A stretch of 64,000 nucleotides of DNA from an uncultured Clostridia bacterium. Its GTDB lineage: Bacteria; Bacillota; Clostridia; Oscillospirales; Acutalibacteraceae. The stretch's first letter is position 1. The number at the start of each line of letters is the position of its first letter. The notes beneath the pieces are model-generated. The model was not told the origin of the DNA. It did no database searches and saw nothing but the letters and a program-made list of their open reading frames with translations. This document shows, piece by piece, positions 31,772 through 39,054 of the stretch. The position numbers and the translations under genes were made by a program. Location: positions 62,001-126,000 of the forward strand of contig CANQFC010000006.1 in assembly GCA_947598155.1 (NCBI GenBank), in the 5' to 3' direction.

Positions 31772-33007
31772 ATGAAAAATATTAAACTAAAACAAACAAA
31801 GCTCTGCACTTTAATATTACTCAGCCCGTTTATTGCGGCAGTTGCCCTTTTTATTTGCTCGAAGAATATTTCGGAAAGGGTATCGGAAGAAAGCGCGCTG
31901 CAAAAATTACCCTTAGTTGTAACAGCAATAATTATAGTCTCGGCCGTATTGTTTGTGAAAAAGCTTGGAACGTCTTGGCTTGTTATGTTCGGCGCAGTAA
32001 TGAATGTTAGCGGTTGGAAAAAAGACAGACGGTTTTATTTTACCGACGTCAACGGAAGAACAGCCGAGGAAGTCGTAAATGCAATTAAACTGCGGATGAA
32101 TCATTACGCAAAAGAGCTGAACGCAGAAAATAAGAGCGAAAACGCGGTGGGTACATATAAAAAACGCCGCCGTTTAACAGTTGGGCGCTCGTCCGGCTAT
32201 GAGGATTACTACGTTTTATATAAAACCGAAATTCTCACAAAAGATTTTTGCGGTGATGCGCTATCGGAGTGTAAAAGGATTATGCAGAATTTTGCCGAAA
32301 AAGATTATTCCGCATTTTGGCCGTCAAAGCGTGAACGCAAACATTCTGTCATAAAAGCCTGCGCGCTGGTAATTATATGCGACGGTTTGGCAGGCTTTAA
32401 TGCAGAAGAATATGTGCGAAAAAATTTTTCACAGAAGAACACAGGGCTTGCCGTTTGCATTTACGAAAGCTCAACAGGCAGGTATTTTTTAAACGGTGTA
32501 AACAGCGCCGGTCTTTTTGCGGATAGTGTTGAGGAAATAGCATTTAATCTCATAAAAAAATCTGTTTTCTGCAAAAAACTCGGGCTTAAAGAAAACAGCT
32601 ATTATATGCCGACGGACGAATTGATTTATAACCCCGAAATGACTTTTTTTGATGCGCTTAAAGACGCGCAAAAAGAGATAAAATCAGCTGAAAGCGAAAA
32701 CGAAAAAATCGTCGAAAGGTTAGATGACGGCGAGGTTTACTATAACGGAGAAACAATTTTTTACAAGAAAAACGGGCAGACCTTGATGTTTTCCGTTGCA
32801 AATGACGGCGAGTGCGAGGGCGAAGAGCCGAACAACAAAATATATGTTCTGACGACTAAGTCGTGGAGCTATCCGAAATCTTCAAAAATATCCAATAAAG
32901 ATTATTTACAGGCGATTGAAAAAATCTCGGAATATTTAAACTTGCAAGGCGTCGATTTTGAGTTTAAGGAATTTGAAAACTGGTTTAAGGAAAATTACGT
33001 GAAGTAA
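31772..33007 (+). CDS. Hypothetical membrane protein
   Basis: A 411-residue protein, function not recognised. Two N-terminal transmembrane helices (about 12-29 and 46-62) are followed by a large, mixed-charge cytoplasmic part with no motif I know; it contains FYFTDVNGRTAEEVVNAIKL, LAVCIYESSTGRYFLNG and a Glu-rich helical stretch near 300. ATG with ATGGGG upstream. It stands alone after a terminator. Codon use is like the neighbours, though the density of Lys/Asn/Tyr is high. Neighbours give no hint at its role. Confidence 0.75.
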   Translation: MKNIKLKQTKLCTLILLSPFIAAVALFICSKNISERVSEESALQKLPLVVTAIIIVSAVLFVKKLGTSWLVMFGAVMNVSGWKKDRRFYFTDVNGRTAEEVVNAIKLRMNHYAKELNAENKSENAVGTYKKRRRLTVGRSSGYEDYYVLYKTEILTKDFCGDALSECKRIMQNFAEKDYSAFWPSKRERKHSVIKACALVIICDGLAGFNAEEYVRKNFSQKNTGLAVCIYESSTGRYFLNGVNSAGLFADSVEEIAFNLIKKSVFCKKLGLKENSYYMPTDELIYNPEMTFFDALKDAQKEIKSAESENEKIVERLDDGEVYYNGETIFYKKNGQTLMFSVANDGECEGEEPNNKIYVLTTKSWSYPKSSKISNKDYLQAIEKISEYLNLQGVDFEFKEFENWFKENYVK

Positions 33008-33125
33008 AAAATATTAAAAAAAGCTTTATCACGGAATGTAATTTACGGTGTTTTGGCGTTGTTTGGCGTATTTTCGGATTTTTATTGATTCTTTTTAAAT
33101 ATTTACGATGTAAAAATACCGACAA

Positions 33126-33172
33126 TATCTTAGTCAAGAGATGTACCCCGCCTATATAGGCGGCGGATACAA
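33126..33172 (+). repeat. Left-end fragment of the long intergenic repeat
   Basis: ATCTTAGTCAAGAGATGTAC followed by CCCGCC / GGCGGCGG hairpin, matching the left end of the long form. The right portion is absent. Confidence 0.6.
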
Positions 33173-33173
33173 T

Positions 33174-33205
33174 AAAAACGGGGCAGTTTTTGCTGTCCCG
33201 TTTTT
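33174..33205. terminator. Bidirectional terminator between convergent genes
   Basis: AAAAACGGGGCAG / CTGTCCCGTTTTT, with A and T runs on either side, between the unknown membrane gene and the antiporter gene. Confidence 0.85.
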
Positions 33206-33220
33206 GTATATGTATATACG

Positions 33221-34393
33221 TTACGCCGCTTTTTTGATTTCGCCCGCCTTTTGAAGTGCAAGTTTTGTGAGCAATGGCCCTACTAATTCATAAATAAGCG
33301 TTGCGCAAAGAACGACCGCGCGGATTTGTTCGCCGTATTCGGGGACAACAGTAAGTGAAAGCTGTGCCATACCGATAGCAACGCCGGCCTGCGGCAAAAG
33401 CGTAATGCCGAGAAAATTGCGCACTGTTTTTTCCGTTCCCGCAATTAAACAGCCAAGCCGCGCGCCGCAATATTTGCCCAATGAACGCATAATAATGTAG
33501 ACTGCGCCGACAATTCCAACCTGCTTTAATATTGAAAAATTGAATTGCGCGCCCGATATTACGAAGAAAAGCATAAAAAGAGGCGGAGTCCAACGCTCAG
33601 AGCCGTCCATAACCTTGTCCGCCGCAGGGCTGTAATTTGCCAGAGCCGCGCCTACGGCCATACATAAAAGCAACGATGAAAGCCCAAATTTTTCCGCAAT
33701 TCCCGCTCCGAGAAAGACTGCCGTAACAACAAGCGAGATACGGTTTGCGCGGGATTTAAAGAATTTTGTTCCAACCGACAAAACTAAACCTATCGCAAAT
33801 CCGATTACGAGAGAGAGTAAAATTTCGATTACAGGCTTTATTATTGTTTGGTACAGATTAAAACCGCCGTCGGATTCAAGCGACTTTGCGACCGATGAGA
33901 GGATTGAAAACAGCATAAGGCAGACTGCGTCGTCAATCGCTACAACAGGTAAAAGCGTTGTTGTAACCGGGCCTTGAGCTTTGTATTGCCTAACTACCAT
34001 AAGCGTTGCCGCAGGGGCGGTGGCCGACGCGATAGCGCCGAGAACGAGCGATAACGTTATCGGAAATTTAAGTAAAACAAGCGCCGTTATAACAAGGACG
34101 CTCGCCCCCACAGCCTCAAAAACAGTTATAATAAATATTTTTGCGCCGAGCGCTTTCAGAGAGGACAGCTTAAACTCGCCGCCTATGGAAAATGCGATAA
34201 ACCCGAGAGCGACGTTTGTAATAATGGCAAGCGCGTCAAGGTTATCGGAATTATAAAGCCTTAAGCAGTAAGGCCCCGCAATAAGACCCGCCAAAAGATA
34301 GCCGGTAACGTTTGGCAGGCTGATTTTTTTCATTACCCTTGTCATAAGCAGAGCAATAATCATACTTAATGATAAGGCAAGTAAAATATTCAC
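33221..34393 (-). CDS. CPA2-type cation:proton antiporter
   Basis: A 390-residue integral membrane protein with about 12 helices, of the Na+/H+ exchanger (Kef-like) family. Family marks are SLPNVTGYLLAGLIAGPYCL near the N terminus, SIGGEF, and LGAIASATAPAATLMVV followed by VAIDDAVCLMLF in the core, where the Asp-Asp pair matches the ion-binding region. It lacks C-terminal RCK domains. GTG at 34393 with GGGGTG six bases upstream is preferred; GTG at 34402 overlaps that site. It follows a PII-like gene by about 20 bases, a likely regulator. Confidence 0.9.
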   Translation of the reverse strand: MNILLALSLSMIIALLMTRVMKKISLPNVTGYLLAGLIAGPYCLRLYNSDNLDALAIITNVALGFIAFSIGGEFKLSSLKALGAKIFIITVFEAVGASVLVITALVLLKFPITLSLVLGAIASATAPAATLMVVRQYKAQGPVTTTLLPVVAIDDAVCLMLFSILSSVAKSLESDGGFNLYQTIIKPVIEILLSLVIGFAIGLVLSVGTKFFKSRANRISLVVTAVFLGAGIAEKFGLSSLLLCMAVGAALANYSPAADKVMDGSERWTPPLFMLFFVISGAQFNFSILKQVGIVGAVYIIMRSLGKYCGARLGCLIAGTEKTVRNFLGITLLPQAGVAIGMAQLSLTVVPEYGEQIRAVVLCATLIYELVGPLLTKLALQKAGEIKKAA

Positions 34394-34414
34394 TTTTTTC
34401 ACCCCAGAATAAAA

Positions 34415-34762
34415 TTACTTTTTTGCCAGCCCTTCAATATTAAGAATGGGTAAGGTCAATAAAATACCGGTATTCGCCTTGTCAAGACCGCCCGTAACGC
34501 GGTTAATGATTTTTGAAGCGGTTTGGGCTTCAACGTCCGACACGGCGGAAATGAGCATTTTGTTTGTATCTCCCCGTTCGGGGTTAAGGTATTGCCGAAG
34601 AGCGCCGAAAATGGGCGGCGGCTCAACGCTGTTATGCGCAATGGCCTGCAAAACGCCTTCGCAGTCGAGGAGCGTGCCGCCTCGAAGCCCGGCTTTCATA
34701 AGCTCCGCAAGGATTTTGTCCATATAGCTTGTGTCTTGTAAAATAAGAATTAAAAGCTGCAT
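34415..34762 (-). CDS. PII-like small regulatory protein
   Basis: A 115-residue protein whose pattern (MQLLILILQDTSYMDKILAE then LMKAGLRGGTLLDCEGVLQA) matches the ferredoxin-like start of PII/CutA-type trimers, with beta-strand TNKMLISAVSD in the second half. It lacks the exact PII T-loop and uridylylation Tyr, so it is not GlnB. Related small PII-like proteins bind adenine nucleotides and control a neighbouring transporter; here the antiporter gene follows within the same transcript. ATG with GGAGGTG. Ligand and function are inferred. Confidence 0.6.
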   Translation of the reverse strand: MQLLILILQDTSYMDKILAELMKAGLRGGTLLDCEGVLQAIAHNSVEPPPIFGALRQYLNPERGDTNKMLISAVSDVEAQTASKIINRVTGGLDKANTGILLTLPILNIEGLAKK

Positions 34763-34849
34763 AAAAACACCTCCGAAATCACTTTATATTATACTCTTTT
34801 TGTGATATAATTCAATAAGATAATTGAGTAAATTTATTTGAAAGGATAA

Positions 34850-34892
34850 GGCGAGGGGAGCCGAACCCGCGTGTGTTTGCCCTCTCGCTTTT
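34850..34892 (+). promoter_or_regulatory. Terminator-like hairpin in the RluA leader
   Basis: GGCGAGGG and CCCTCTCGC pair across a 20-base loop and are followed by TTTT, 18 bases before the start codon. It resembles an intrinsic terminator in a leader; it might attenuate the gene or end an upstream short transcript. Confidence 0.45.
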
Positions 34893-34909
34893 AATACAGA
34901 GCGACAGTT

Positions 34910-35779
34910 ATGGCAAGGGTACTCAGATATAAAATCGAAGAGGATTTTGACGGCAAAAAGGTTGAAGCTTTTTTGCGCAAACACTTGTCAATGTCCGCAA
35001 GGGTAATTAAAGATTTAAAGTTCTTTGAGAACGGACTTTTACTCAACGGCAAAAGGGTAAGAACGGTCGATATTTTGCGCGCCGGCGACATATTTCAGAT
35101 AACTTTTCCCGACGATATGGGCGAAATGTTTGAGCCTTTGCCTTTTCCACTTGAAATTCTGTTTGAGGACGAGGATTTTTTGATAGTCAACAAGCCTGCC
35201 GGGCTTGCAAATCACCCGTCGCATAACCATCAGGGCGACACGCTGGCGAACGCGGTTGCCTATCACCTAAATCAAAACGGCAAAAATTCCGTGTTTCGCT
35301 CCGTCGGGAGGTTAGACAAAGGCACGTCCGGAATTGTTATATGCGCTCTTAACAGATTTGCCGCCTCGGCTGTTTCGGGAAAAATTTATAAGGAATACGA
35401 AGCTGTCTGCGACGGCGTCCTTACGGGGGAGGGAGTGATAGACGCTCCGATTTACCGCCCCGACCCGATAATCACCGTCAGAACTGTCGATGAAAGGGGC
35501 GAGAGGGCCGTAACCGAATGGCGCGCGATTAAAAATGTTAACGGCAGGACTCATTTGCGCATACACCTGCAAACGGGCAGAACACACCAGATAAGAGTTC
35601 ACTTCGCCCATATAGGAATGCCGCTTACAGGCGACACTATGTACGGCAAGCCTTGCGCTGACATAAGCCACCAAGCGCTCATTTGCAAATACTGCCGTTT
35701 TACTCACCCGGTAACAAAATCATTAGTGGAAATCGAGGCGCCGATTCCTGACGACTGGAATAAAATTTTATCCGAGTAA
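34910..35779 (+). CDS. RluA-family RNA pseudouridine synthase
   Basis: A 289-residue cytoplasmic enzyme isomerising uridine in rRNA or tRNA. An N-terminal S4-like domain (KVEAFLRKHLSMSARVIKDL) is followed by the catalytic domain with the PAGLANHPS block, the active-site Asp in GRLDKGTSGIV, and LQTGRTHQIRVHFAHIGMPL then GDTMYG near the end. It belongs to the RluD/YlyB-like branch; the exact target position cannot be told from the sequence. ATG at 34910, monocistronic, with a terminator-like hairpin in its leader. Confidence 0.93.
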   Translation: MARVLRYKIEEDFDGKKVEAFLRKHLSMSARVIKDLKFFENGLLLNGKRVRTVDILRAGDIFQITFPDDMGEMFEPLPFPLEILFEDEDFLIVNKPAGLANHPSHNHQGDTLANAVAYHLNQNGKNSVFRSVGRLDKGTSGIVICALNRFAASAVSGKIYKEYEAVCDGVLTGEGVIDAPIYRPDPIITVRTVDERGERAVTEWRAIKNVNGRTHLRIHLQTGRTHQIRVHFAHIGMPLTGDTMYGKPCADISHQALICKYCRFTHPVTKSLVEIEAPIPDDWNKILSE

Positions 35780-35793
35780 TATTTTTATTAAGG

Positions 35794-35866
35794 TTCAATA
35801 AGCGGCTTGATACGCCATCAACACGTCAAGGCGACAGCCGCACAGGGGTATCTTGCCGAAGTTTAC
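35794..35866 (-). repeat. Compact long-form repeat after the RluA gene
   Basis: On the minus strand it begins AAACTTCGGCAAGATACCCC, continues GTGCGGCTGTCGCCTTGACG and ends TATCAAGCCGC then TTATTGAA. It lacks the GGTTCCGTTTCGGAATC block but keeps both ends. Confidence 0.7.
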
Positions 35867-35914
35867 ATACTTATCCGTAAAGATAACGGTCTTTTAATTA
35901 CGGAATTATACAGC

Positions 35915-35942
35915 AAAAGGCAGGGCGAACCCTGCCTTTTTT
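35915..35942. terminator. Bidirectional terminator
   Basis: AAAAGGCAGGG / CCCTGCCTTTT with a CGAA loop between convergent genes. Confidence 0.9.
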
Positions 35943-35957
35943 GCTTAAAATTAAATT

Positions 35958-36812
35958 TTATACGTTTGCGGTCTCTTTTTCGTCCGCGAACATCGCGTTT
36001 ACGTCGTTCTTGCCCTTGTGCCAATACGGGTGGATTTTAAGGAAAATATAGGCCGCAACAGCGCTCAGGGTATTGAAAATAATGTCTTCCATAGTGTCGA
36101 TTACGGCGTAACGCACATTGTAGACCTCCTGTGCGGAGGAATAAAGCGTTGTACCGTCCGTAATTTCCTGAAGTCTTGGAGAATAGCTTGCGGGGTTAAA
36201 TATCCACGGCTTTGCAAGGCCCGGATTGTCAAATTTTTCCGCCGCCCAAAGCGCCAATGACTGCGACCAGTGCTGTGAGTCGCCGCCTGCGATTTGGTCA
36301 AATGTAAACTCAAAAAGCTCCCAGCCTGTGCCAACGATAAACGAAAATCCAAACGCGCAAAGCAGAACAACCGAAAGGTCGGCAGTTTTCCTGTCTCTTT
36401 TCTGCATAGCTGTGCAGATTTCGTATCCGATAATAACAGAATAGGCGCCGAGTACCACGTGCATTATATAGTCGTAAGAGTTAATGCTGTAATAGAAATT
36501 TATGTAAGCCCCGCCGAAAGACGCAAGCCACAAAATAATAATCAGACCGTCCTGAAAATGCGGAGGAATGTAATGCGGCCATTTCTTCTTTGAAAACATC
36601 ATACAAATTTCCCATGCGAACATACCTACCAGATTCGCAAAGGACTGCAAAACCTGCTGAATATTTACAGATTGTTCAAGACCAAAGCCGTATCTGCCCA
36701 ATCCGAAAAGAGAGTCCACTATTGCGAAAATCATAGTCGCTCGGAGTACCCACCAGTAAACCAGCTCCCATTTTTTAGGCGTGGAAATAATTGTTTTAAA
36801 ATAATCTTTCAT
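35958..36812 (-). CDS. DUF2238-like integral membrane protein
   Basis: A 284-residue protein with about six transmembrane helices. The conserved polar residues lie in YDYIMHVVLGAYSVIIGYEI, GTGWELFEFTFDQI and AVIDTMEDIIFNTLSA, a pattern like the DUF2238 family (His, Glu and paired Asp in membrane helices). A charged loop of about 50 residues, rich in Pro and Ser, precedes the last helix. The function of the family is not known to me. Monocistronic. Confidence 0.7.
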   Translation of the reverse strand: MKDYFKTIISTPKKWELVYWWVLRATMIFAIVDSLFGLGRYGFGLEQSVNIQQVLQSFANLVGMFAWEICMMFSKKKWPHYIPPHFQDGLIIILWLASFGGAYINFYYSINSYDYIMHVVLGAYSVIIGYEICTAMQKRDRKTADLSVVLLCAFGFSFIVGTGWELFEFTFDQIAGGDSQHWSQSLALWAAEKFDNPGLAKPWIFNPASYSPRLQEITDGTTLYSSAQEVYNVRYAVIDTMEDIIFNTLSAVAAYIFLKIHPYWHKGKNDVNAMFADEKETANV

Positions 36813-36862
36813 TTATACACCCCATTTTTAATATTTGATTTTTACATTATTAGAAAACAATA

Positions 36863-36890
36863 TAATTTCGGGGCAAGCCCCTTATTTAAA
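36863..36890 (+). repeat. Short intergenic repeat copy, complete hairpin
   Basis: TAATTTCGGGGCAAGCCCC then TTATTTAAA, with a perfect GGGGC / GCCCC stem, between two minus-strand genes. Confidence 0.7.
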
Positions 36891-36909
36891 AATATGCTAA
36901 ATTAAAATT

Positions 36910-37491
36910 TCATTCGCAAACAAACAACTGTACCCAGTAATTGCCGTAAACGCCCACTACAATTCCCGTGTAGTTGCCGAGAATATTTTCCCTGTGACCG
37001 CTTGAATTCATCCAACCGTTCATAACGTCCGCCGGGGTCTGATAGCCGTACGCGATGTTTTCGCCAAAGCGGTAAAACGAGTTGCCGAAACCGTAATCGT
37101 CAAACACAGAAAAGCAATTTCTGCCGTCTGGGCGTGTGTGAGAAAAGCTCTTGGAGATTTCCTCGGCGCGTTTATCGGCTAACGCCTGTAAGTCGCTTTT
37201 ATATGTGAGCGGCGGCAAACCGTTTTTACCGCGCTCTTGATTTACAAGTTTCCAAACCTCTGTCTGCTTTTGATTTGCCGTCATGGGAACTTTGGGAATT
37301 ACTGCCGTTTCTTTTTTATTGCATCGTGAGCAGGTGCGTTCTTTTGCGCCGTCCGCGTCGGCAGTTGCCGCTTTGACAGTCTTCCATTTACCCCAATTAT
37401 GCCCCAAAGCGTTGCTGAAATTGGATTTTGAGCTTTCGCCGCACGCACAGCTTTTAAGTGTATATCCCTTTTCGGTGCAGGTGGCGGCCAC
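36910..37491 (-). pseudogene. Frameshifted CAP-domain lipoprotein, C-terminal half
   Basis: Downstream half of a gene broken at 37493-37499. It encodes a Cys-pair region (TCTEKGYTLKSCACG and CSRCNKK, a repeat commonly seen before wall-associated domains) and a CAP/SCP domain (about residues 75-193) with VNQERGKNGLPPL, SHTRPDGRNCFSV, GENIAYGY and SSGHRENILGNYTGIVVGV, all intact. Secreted CAP proteins are common in spore formers. The start codon nearest is a GTG at 37491 without ribosome binding site, so separate translation is doubtful; the other half lies in the next entry. Confidence 0.85.
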
Positions 37492-37801
37492 CTTTTTTTA
37501 TTTCCCATTTGTGAGTATGGTAAGAGGTTTCTTCTTTTTGAGAGGTTTTTTCCTCTTTCAATGATGTTTCTGATTCGGACGCAGAGTCATATTCCGGCAT
37601 TGTTTCAGATTCGGACGCAGAGCTATTTTCCGACGTCGTTTCGGATTCGCTTTCCGCCTGCTGAATTTCGGAAACAGGATTCACGGGGGCAAATTCTTCT
37701 TTTTGAACGGGCGCGCTCTTATTGCCGGATTTAGCGCAACTACTGCTTAAAAGTATCAGAAATAACGTTAGAACAACCGAAATTATCTTTTTTACAGACA
37801 T
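37454..37801 (-). pseudogene. Frameshifted CAP-domain lipoprotein, N-terminal half
   Basis: Upstream half of the same gene: a lipoprotein signal peptide with SSSC lipobox, a Glu/Ser-rich linker containing imperfect repeats of SASESETMPEYD, and HTHKWEIKK. After this the frame enters a run of seven A (minus strand) and shifts; removing one A restores the downstream frame as KKVAATCTEKGYTLKSC. Either a sequencing error, phase variation, or a recent null mutation. The restored protein would be about 296 residues. Confidence 0.85.
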
Positions 37802-37806
37802 AATTT

Positions 37807-38361
37807 TTATTCTTTCACCGTTCCGTCGGGATTAAATACGGGAAGTTTTTCAAGGTATATTAAATCGTCGCGGTCGGCCGCAGTGTCTTCAGCCAGAACA
37901 CAGAGCTTGCCGCAAACGGTTCCGCCGGCGGCGGTTACAAGCTTTTCAAGTCCGCCTATGGATTCGCCGGTTGTGACAACATCGTCAACAAGCAGTATTT
38001 TTTTGCCTTTCATAAGCTCGGCGTCGGCGGAGTCCAAATAAAGCTTTTGCTCGCCCTTTGTGGTAATTGAATTGACCGTTACCTCAAATACGCCTGACAT
38101 ATACGCTTTAGGCTTTTTCCTCGCGACAAAATATTTTTCGTTGCCGTGAAGCCTTGCCATTTCGTGAGCAAGGGGGATTCCCTTTGCCTCGGCTGTTATT
38201 ATGTAGTCGTATTCGGGAGCTACATTAAGCAAAGCCTTTGCGCAGGCCGTTGTAAGCTCGGGGTCGCCGAAAACGATAAAACCCGCAATGTAAAGGTCAT
38301 CTGTAACGGGGCAAAGCGTTAAGTCGCGCTCTACTCCTGCAACGCTAAGATGATAAGTCAT
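37807..38361 (-). CDS. Phosphoribosyltransferase, adenine phosphoribosyltransferase-like
   Basis: A 184-residue type I PRTase. The PRPP motif is ILLVDDVVTTGESI, with ITAEAKGIPLAHEMA matching the APRT-like fold. Length and the N-terminal region fit purine PRTases of the APRT/XPRT group used for purine salvage in Clostridia, but the base specificity cannot be read. It is a separate gene five bases from the lipoprotein start on the same strand. Confidence 0.85.
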   Translation of the reverse strand: MTYHLSVAGVERDLTLCPVTDDLYIAGFIVFGDPELTTACAKALLNVAPEYDYIITAEAKGIPLAHEMARLHGNEKYFVARKKPKAYMSGVFEVTVNSITTKGEQKLYLDSADAELMKGKKILLVDDVVTTGESIGGLEKLVTAAGGTVCGKLCVLAEDTAADRDDLIYLEKLPVFNPDGTVKE

Positions 38362-38414
38362 TTTGTTTTCACCTCTGAAAAATTAAGGCGGCGGTAATTT
38401 CCCGCCGCCGATGT

Positions 38415-38696
38415 TTAGTTTGCCAATGCTCTTGACAGCCATATCTCGGCAATGTCCATAGCGGCATAGAGACCTTTTTTTTCGCTTGTTTTTACAATGC
38501 GTTCTCTTGCGCTGACGTCAGGGTCAGTATTCAAAAGCTGAATTGAAACTTTTGATGCAACCTCAAGGTCGCCTACTTTTTTTGTACCTGTTACCTGCAT
38601 CATAATAACGTATTGCTCCGACGGGTCGCCGTAGTAAATAGTGTTACCGTTTCTTACAAGAGGTCTGCCTTTATAAGTGAGAAATTTTTCTGCCAT
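38415..38696 (-). CDS. Conserved hypothetical protein, 93 residues
   Basis: Small soluble protein, not recognised. It is predicted alpha/beta: YVIMMQVTGTKKVGDLEVAS and a helical end DIAEIWLSRALAN. No signal or membrane segment. It is flanked by IreB (15 bases upstream) and the phosphoribosyltransferase downstream, on one strand, so probably cotranscribed with ireB. Neighbouring conservation would be needed to assign a role. Confidence 0.8.
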   Translation of the reverse strand: MAEKFLTYKGRPLVRNGNTIYYGDPSEQYVIMMQVTGTKKVGDLEVASKVSIQLLNTDPDVSARERIVKTSEKKGLYAAMDIAEIWLSRALAN

Positions 38697-38711
38697 AAAA
38701 ACACCTCGCTG

Positions 38712-38972
38712 TTATTTCTTTGACGATTTCAGGTACACCTTAACAAGATCCTGCAAAAGCTCGTCTCTGTCAAGGCGGCGGATAAGACTTCTTGCGTTGT
38801 TGTGCGTTGTGATGTAAGTGGGGTCTTCGGAAAGAATGTAACCTACAATTTGATTTATAGGATTGTAGCCCTTTTCAACCAAAGCGTCATAAACAGCGAC
38901 AAGAGTTTGCCTGGTGGCTTCCTCACGGTCATCCTTTAATGAAAATTGAATGGTTTTATTAGGGTCAAGCAT
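38712..38972 (-). CDS. ireB: IreB family regulatory phosphoprotein
   Basis: An 86-residue protein matching the IreB/UPF0297 family almost throughout: [40 protein letters not shown] and [20 protein letters not shown]. In Enterococcus it is a substrate of the IreK Ser/Thr kinase and affects cephalosporin tolerance. The two N-terminal Thr phosphosites of that protein cannot be assigned exactly here. ATG preceded by AGGAGGTGG. No PASTA kinase, ruvX or alaS, its usual neighbours, is in the window. Confidence 0.94.
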   Translation of the reverse strand: MLDPNKTIQFSLKDDREEATRQTLVAVYDALVEKGYNPINQIVGYILSEDPTYITTHNNARSLIRRLDRDELLQDLVKVYLKSSKK

Positions 38973-39054
38973 TACGCCACCTCCTGAAAAAATATTTATA
39001 TTATATTATACACTGTTCGGCTCTAAATTACAATAGAAAAAAGAGCATTTATAT

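Noticed and set aside
37488-37502. Programmed -1 ribosomal frameshift at the A7 run of the CAP-domain gene
   Set aside because: The downstream domain is in the +1 (equivalently -2) frame relative to the upstream half, so a simple -1 slip on an A AAA AAA heptamer would not join them.
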